Positions 21,665 to 25,306 of a stretch of 25,306 bases of DNA are shown piece by piece. The notes beneath the pieces were generated by a model. The model ran no database searches. It saw only the letters and a program-made list of their open reading frames with translations, and was not told where the DNA came from. The first letter of the stretch is position 1. Every line of letters begins with the position of its first letter. A program made the translations under genes and the position numbers. The stretch is from an uncultured Thermoanaerobacterales bacterium (GTDB lineage Bacteria > Bacillota > Clostridia > Christensenellales > UBA1242). The stretch lies in contig USTP01000003.1 in assembly GCA_900557695.1 (NCBI GenBank), positions 1 to 25,306 of the forward strand. The letters are read 5' to 3'.

Positions 21665-24379
21665 ATGTTAAGTCTTCATAAAATTTGTAAAGACTATAAA
21701 GTTGCAGACACAGTTGTTCATGCATTAAAAGGCGTGAGTTTATCTTTTAGAAAAAATGAATTTGTATCAGTTCTTGGGCCATCGGGCTGTGGTAAAACCA
21801 CGCTTTTAAACATTATTGGTGGGCTAGATAAATATTCTGCTGGTGACTTGTTTATAAATGGAAGAAGCACTAAAGAATTTAAAGATGGAGATTGGGATGT
21901 TTATAGAAACCATAGGGTTGGTTTTATTTTTCAAAGCTATAATTTAATTCCTCACCAAACAATACTAGGAAATGTTGAGCTTGCTTTAACAATTGCGGGC
22001 GTGAGCAAGAATGAAAGGATAAAAAAGGCGAAGAAAGCTCTTGATAAAGTTGGGCTTGAAGGTCAGTACAACAAGAAGCCAAACCAGCTTTCAGGCGGGC
22101 AATGCCAAAGAGTTGCAATAGCAAGGGCAATAGTGAACGACCCTGAAATTTTGCTTGCCGATGAACCAACAGGTGCTCTTGACACCACAACCTCTATTCA
22201 AATCATGGAGATTATAAAAGAAATAGCAAATGATAGGCTTGTTATTATGGTTACCCACAACGCCAAGCTGGCAGAACAGTATTCAACGCGTATTATAAAT
22301 CTTCTTGATGGAGAAGTTGTGGGCGACAGTAACCCTTTTTCTAAGGAAGAAGAAATAAAGGAAGTTGAACAGCTTGCTAAAGAAAAGCAAGAGCAAGAAA
22401 AGCAAGAAGAAGAAAAACGAGCAAAGTTAGATGCTGGCAAGAAGAAGAAAAATGAAAAGAAGAAAGAGCCAAAAGAAAAGGCAAAAATGAGCTTTTGGAC
22501 TGCTTTTAAGCTGTCTGCTCAAAACCTATTCTCAAAGCGTGGCAGAACAATCATGACAAGTATTGCTGGGGCAATAGGAATTATTGGTGTTTCGCTTGTT
22601 TTGTCTATTTCGTTTGGCGTTAGAACCTACATCAGCGACTTGCAAAATGACATGCTTTCAGGCAACCCAATAACTATTAGTCAAACGGCAACCGACCTTA
22701 ACGCTCTGCTTTCTGCTACTTCTATTGGCGAGCAGCAAACAGTTTTAAAGGAAAACGGTATTGTTAATGTAGATTCGGTTATTGAATCGCTTGTTCAAAG
22801 GTCGGGGGATTCTAGTTCATTTACAATAAATAACACTATAACTCAAGAATATATCGACTTCATCCAAGCAATGCCAGAGGAATATGTTGCGACAATATTC
22901 TTAGATTATGGGCTTGATGTTACCAATAATATATACACATCGTTTTATGAAGAAAAGGGTGGAACCGAGCAAAACTTATCGCTTAGCACGATAAAGAGCA
23001 TATACACCTCTGTTTTAAAAGAAACAGACTATGCAAATTATGCTGGCTATATAACTAGCCTAAGCCAGTCATTTATGCAGGCTCCTGGCGATGAAGACTA
23101 TGTTTTATCACAATATAATGTTTTAAGCGGTAAAATTGCAAGCGAGGTCAATGAGGTTATGATCGTTGTAAGTCAAGACCGTGAACTTACCGATCTGCTT
23201 TTAACCCAGCTTGGTTATTATTCTCAAGACGAGTTTTTAAACATAATATATAGAGCTGCGGACGATGAGAATAATTATCAGACGGACCTAGACAAAACAA
23301 CTTTTACCTATGAAGAACTTTTAGGGAAATCTTTTGTTTATTATCCAAATGACACAGTGTTTACCGCCACTGGAGACATGTATAAACCATTCTCATATAG
23401 TCCAAGTTCAGATGGGCTAACAGGCGGGCTTGAGCTTAAAGTTGTTGGTATACTAGAGCCTAAAGAATCTATAGCTTATGGTTGTTTGTCTAGCGGATTC
23501 TATTATACTGATGCGTTAACTAACTACATAATTGAAAACAACATGCATTCGCAAATTGCAACCTACTTAAACGCGCTAGATGGCAAATCTATAACAAGTA
23601 TGAACTATAACGGTATGGACACTGGTATAACATACACATATTCATATGTATACAACGGGGAAAGGCATCAAGCAACTGGTTATGTGGGCTCTGCAAATGT
23701 TATGAGTTCTTTACTTGGCACAATTGGCTTTAACATGCAAGAATACTACACGCTAACCGCCCAAAATGTTGGTGGAGTGGATATAGCTTATCAAATTAAA
23801 GTTTATCCAGTAGATTTTGAGCAAAAAGAGTTTGTTCTAGATTACCTAGACAAATGGAATTCAGACGAGGATATTGTGGTTAATGGTGTTACCATTCCTG
23901 CAACTGAGCGTGACGATATTACCTACACCGACAATATCTCGCTTATAATTTCTATGGTAAACAACCTAATAGATATCGTTACCTACGCACTAATTGGGTT
24001 TACGGCGCTTTCACTAGTGGTTTCTTGCGTTATGATAGCAATAATAACCTATGTTTCAGTTGTGGAAAGGACCAAGGAAATTGGTGTTATTCGTTCGCTT
24101 GGTGGAAGAAAAAGAGATGTTGCGCATTTGTTTAATGCGGAAACATATATTATAGGTCTTGGTTCTGGCTTAATAGGCATTGCTGTTACCTATCTACTAT
24201 CCTGGGTTGCAAACTTAATTATAAGTTCTTTAACAATGGTTACAACTATCGCTATTTTCCCATGGTATTACGCTATAATAATGGTTTGCGTTAGCGTGAT
24301 TTTAACCTTGATTTCGGGGCTTTTCCCATCAATGAGTGCGGCGAGGAGGGATCCTGTGGTGGCTCTCCGCGCCGAATAG
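21665..24379 (+). CDS. ABC transporter, ATPase-FtsX permease fusion (MacB/LolD-like)
   Basis: Single 904-residue protein joining both halves of a type VII (MacB-like) ABC system. The ATPase (1-222) has Walker A GPSGCGKTT at 38-46, the Q-loop F-I-F-Q-S at 87-91, signature LSGGQ at 142-146, Walker B ILLADEP and the switch His in V-T-H-N. A highly charged Lys/Glu coiled linker follows (225-275). The FtsX part has a first membrane helix at about 296-320, a large extracytoplasmic domain (about 320-765), then three membrane helices and the E-R-T-K-E-I-G-V-I-R-S-L-G coupling segment. Relatives act in mechanotransmission: antimicrobial-peptide resistance, lipoprotein or cell-wall functions. No sensor kinase is adjacent, so the substrate is open. 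AGGAGG precedes the ATG. The stop codon lies inside the left arm of a repeat element. Confidence 0.93.
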   Translation: MLSLHKICKDYKVADTVVHALKGVSLSFRKNEFVSVLGPSGCGKTTLLNIIGGLDKYSAGDLFINGRSTKEFKDGDWDVYRNHRVGFIFQSYNLIPHQTILGNVELALTIAGVSKNERIKKAKKALDKVGLEGQYNKKPNQLSGGQCQRVAIARAIVNDPEILLADEPTGALDTTTSIQIMEIIKEIANDRLVIMVTHNAKLAEQYSTRIINLLDGEVVGDSNPFSKEEEIKEVEQLAKEKQEQEKQEEEKRAKLDAGKKKKNEKKKEPKEKAKMSFWTAFKLSAQNLFSKRGRTIMTSIAGAIGIIGVSLVLSISFGVRTYISDLQNDMLSGNPITISQTATDLNALLSATSIGEQQTVLKENGIVNVDSVIESLVQRSGDSSSFTINNTITQEYIDFIQAMPEEYVATIFLDYGLDVTNNIYTSFYEEKGGTEQNLSLSTIKSIYTSVLKETDYANYAGYITSLSQSFMQAPGDEDYVLSQYNVLSGKIASEVNEVMIVVSQDRELTDLLLTQLGYYSQDEFLNIIYRAADDENNYQTDLDKTTFTYEELLGKSFVYYPNDTVFTATGDMYKPFSYSPSSDGLTGGLELKVVGILEPKESIAYGCLSSGFYYTDALTNYIIENNMHSQIATYLNALDGKSITSMNYNGMDTGITYTYSYVYNGERHQATGYVGSANVMSSLLGTIGFNMQEYYTLTAQNVGGVDIAYQIKVYPVDFEQKEFVLDYLDKWNSDEDIVVNGVTIPATERDDITYTDNISLIISMVNNLIDIVTYALIGFTALSLVVSCVMIAIITYVSVVERTKEIGVIRSLGGRKRDVAHLFNAETYIIGLGSGLIGIAVTYLLSWVANLIISSLTMVTTIAIFPWYYAIIMVCVSVILTLISGLFPSMSAARRDPVVALRAE

Positions 24380-24503
24380 ACGGCAAATTTTACCACTCTA
24401 AGTTCGAAAATTTCAAAATTCCCAGTAGGTCATTTATGAAAATAAACTCCCTGCCGGGAATTTTTTATTTTCTGCTTATAGCGGCAAACTTCGCCGTCTA
24501 TTC
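24374..24503 (+). repeat. Repeat element copy B behind the ABC gene (empty form)
   Basis: Outer arms GAATAGACGGC (24374-24384, covering the last codon and stop of the ABC gene) / GCCGTCTATTC (24493-24503), 11 bp perfect. Inner flank TTTTACCACTCTAAGTTCGA (24388-24407) is identical to copy T1. The terminator stem lies inside, then the flank GCTTATAGCGGCAAAC. Confidence 0.87.
24414..24467 (+). terminator. Intrinsic terminator of the ABC transporter gene
   Basis: Stem AAATTCCC-AGTAGG / CCCTGC-CGGGAATTT, about 13 bp with one mismatch and a wobble. The apical hairpin TTTAT-GAAA-ATAAA has a GNRA tetraloop, and T6 follows. It is the inner layer of copy B. Confidence 0.82.
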
Positions 24504-24527
24504 CTTTGAGGAGTTGGTAGAAATGAA

Positions 24528-24739
24528 TTTTACGCATCTAAGTGCTATTCTCGCAAAAATTCAGACAGACAGTCGTAATATTGGGGTCCCCACAAAACGG
24601 AAGTTTTGTGGGGAGAGGAGAAGTCGGCGAATTAAAAGCGAAGTTTTAAATTATTTAAAACAAGCAAAAAATGAAGCCGAACTTTGACGAACGAGCCAGC
24701 CTGAATTTTTTTTGGTTTCTTCTTACATACATAAACTTC
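24528..24739 (+). repeat. Repeat element copy C3 (filled form)
   Basis: Left flank TTTTACGCATCTAAG. Terminator arms AAATTCAG (24557-24564) / CTGAATTT (24701-24708) with T8. The loop arms AGTCGTA and ACGA resemble the tuf terminator (T1) rather than copies A, B or D. The 109-base insert at 24583-24691 fills the loop. It ends CTTACATACATAAACTTC before the first GCCCTAG unit. No outer stem is visible. Confidence 0.78.
24583..24691 (+). ncRNA. GGGGTCCCC structured insert, copy 2
   Basis: Stem a: CCCCACAAAAC (24588-24598) / GTTTTGTGGGG (24603-24613), 11 perfect pairs, loop GGAA (GNRA). Linker AGAGGA. Stem b: AAGTCGGC (24621-24628) / GCCG-A-ACTT (24676-24684) with the bulged A retained. Stem c: GTTTTAAA (24643-24650) / TTTAAAAC (24654-24661). 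It ends GACGAA. Stems b and c have entirely different bases from copies 1 and 3 but pair equally well. Confidence 0.6.
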
Positions 24740-24809
24740 GCCCTAGAAAGTGTATTAAGTAAATAGCCGTTTAAGCAATTTTTATTTTCTGCTTATAGTA
24801 GCAAACTAT
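24740..24809 (+). repeat. GCCCTAG repeat unit R1
   Basis: A 70-base unit that starts GCCCTAGAAAGTGTATTAAG and ends CTTATAGTAGCAAACTAT. It is near-identical to R2 (25045). TAAGCA / TGCTTA can pair within it. It looks like an element that has lost its terminator core. Confidence 0.85.
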
Positions 24810-25044
24810 GCCCTAGAAAGTGAGATGAGTGAATTTTACTGCTCTAAGTTTAGAAACTACAAAAATCTCAGTAAGTATTTATTTTTAGGGGTCCCCGAAA
24901 AACGAAAGTTTTATGGGGAGAGGAGAAGCCAAGCGATAGCCAAAGGGTTGGGTTATAGTTTAAGCCAACCCAAAGCCAAGCTTGAGCTTCGACGAAAACT
25001 CCCTGCTGTAATTTTTTTATTTTCTGCTTATAGTGGCAAACTAT
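24810..25044 (+). repeat. Repeat element copy C5 (filled form)
   Basis: Starts GCCCTAGAAAGTG like the R units, then the flank TTTTACTGCTCTAAGTTTAG. Terminator arms lie near 24861-24875 and 25001-25018 with a T-run at 25012-25018, and the end is CTTATAGTGGCAAACTAT. The insert occupies 24888-24996. Flank bases TACTGC pair with GTGG through wobbles. The AAACTAC and CTCAGTAAG sequence matches copy A behind alaS. Confidence 0.8.
24888..24996 (+). ncRNA. GGGGTCCCC structured insert, copy 3
   Basis: Stem a: CCCCGAAAAAC (24893-24903) / GTTTTATGGGG (24908-24918), loop GAAA, one A-A mismatch. Linker AGAGGA. Stem b: GAAGCCAAGC (24925-24934) / GCTTG-A-GCTTC (24980-24990). Stem c: GGGTTGGGTTA (24945-24955) / TAAGCCAACCC (24961-24971), where the closing G-C of copy 1 is replaced by A-T. 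It ends GACGAA. Confidence 0.6.
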
Positions 25045-25187
25045 GCCCTAGAAAGTGTATTAAGTAAATAGCTGTTTAAGCAAATTTTTATTTTCTGCTT
25101 ATAGTGGCAAACTATGCCCTAGAAAATGCATTAAGTAAATAGGCGTTTAAGCAAATTTTTGTATCTTTCCTACACCAACTTGCCTTC
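25045..25187 (+). repeat. GCCCTAG repeat units R2 and R3 in tandem
   Basis: R2 is 25045-25115 (71 bases) and R3 is 25116-25187 (72 bases). Both begin GCCCTAGAAA and share TTAAGTAAATAG and GTTTAAGCAAATTTTT. R3 diverges at its right end (CTACACCAACTTGCCTTC). Unit length and the absence of spacers exclude CRISPR. Confidence 0.85.
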
Positions 25188-25306
25188 GCCCTAGAAAAGG
25201 TTGAGTTGTGTGTGTAAAGTGTGCAAAAAAAATACTTACACTAAGTTTAGAAACTGCAAGTTACCTAAGAGAAAGCGGAAAGGCTTAATTTTAATTTGTT
25301 AAAATA
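25188..25306 (+). repeat. Partial repeat unit at the window end
   Basis: Begins GCCCTAGAAAAGG and contains ACTAAGTTTAGAAACTGC (from 25240), a variant of the left flank of copy C5. The following terminator arm is not recognisable before the window stops. No gene is visible anywhere in 24380-25306; two open frames there run through repeats only. Confidence 0.6.

Noticed and set aside
24436..25067. Two small open frames (83 and 80 residues) behind the ABC gene
   Set aside because: They run through terminators and structured inserts. Their only similarity to each other comes from the shared repeat, and they lack ribosome binding sites.
24740..25187. CRISPR array
   Set aside because: Units are 70-72 bases and abut with no unique spacers, and no cas gene is near.

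Overview
This window is low-GC bacterial DNA with strong purine-rich ribosome binding sites, SigA-type promoters (many with an extended -10) and clean intrinsic terminators. With the gene content (rpsL-rpsG-fusA-tuf, an FtsX/MacB-type ABC fusion, SHOCT and DUF4097 proteins) this points to an uncultured member of the Bacillota, plausibly a gut Clostridia-like lineage; the placement is inference. The first 47 bases are not biological: they are an Illumina P7/Nextera Read 2 adapter, so this is a contig end and the first gene is cut at its 5' end.

Layout: (1) 48-2613, a 5'-truncated P-type ATPase and its terminator. (2) 2743-7889, a SigA promoter and a tight replication/translation operon dnaB-glnS-alaS; AlaRS is a short form without the C-Ala domain. 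(3) 7797-8447, a repeat-dense non-coding stretch. (4) 8448-12443, leuS followed by two small membrane proteins with C-terminal SHOCT domains. (5) 12461-14092, a membrane-anchored DUF4097-like beta-repeat protein. (6) 14129-15926, an orphan HicB-like protein and two unrecognised genes. (7) 15863-20486, the str region: rpsL-rpsG, then a separate promoter for fusA-tuf. (8) 20487-20863, a tandem pair of repeat elements behind tuf. (9) A CYTH-domain gene on the minus strand, divergent from a 904-residue ABC transporter. (10) 24374-25306, 0.9 kb of non-coding repeat array behind the ABC gene.

The most unusual content is non-coding. A family of structured repeats sits directly behind genes (alaS, rpsG, tuf twice, and the ABC gene three times plus remnants). 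A full copy has three nested layers: an outer stem whose left arm may lie in the last codons or at the stop of the upstream gene; a conserved flank around an intrinsic terminator hairpin; and a terminator loop that is either empty (a short GNRA-like apical hairpin) or filled by a 109-110-base insert beginning GGGGTCCCC. Three inserts share one three-stem architecture with compensatory base changes and a conserved bulged A. Empty and filled forms occur in the same window and in two different terminator types. I cannot match this insert to a named RNA family and regard it as the best candidate for an undescribed element.
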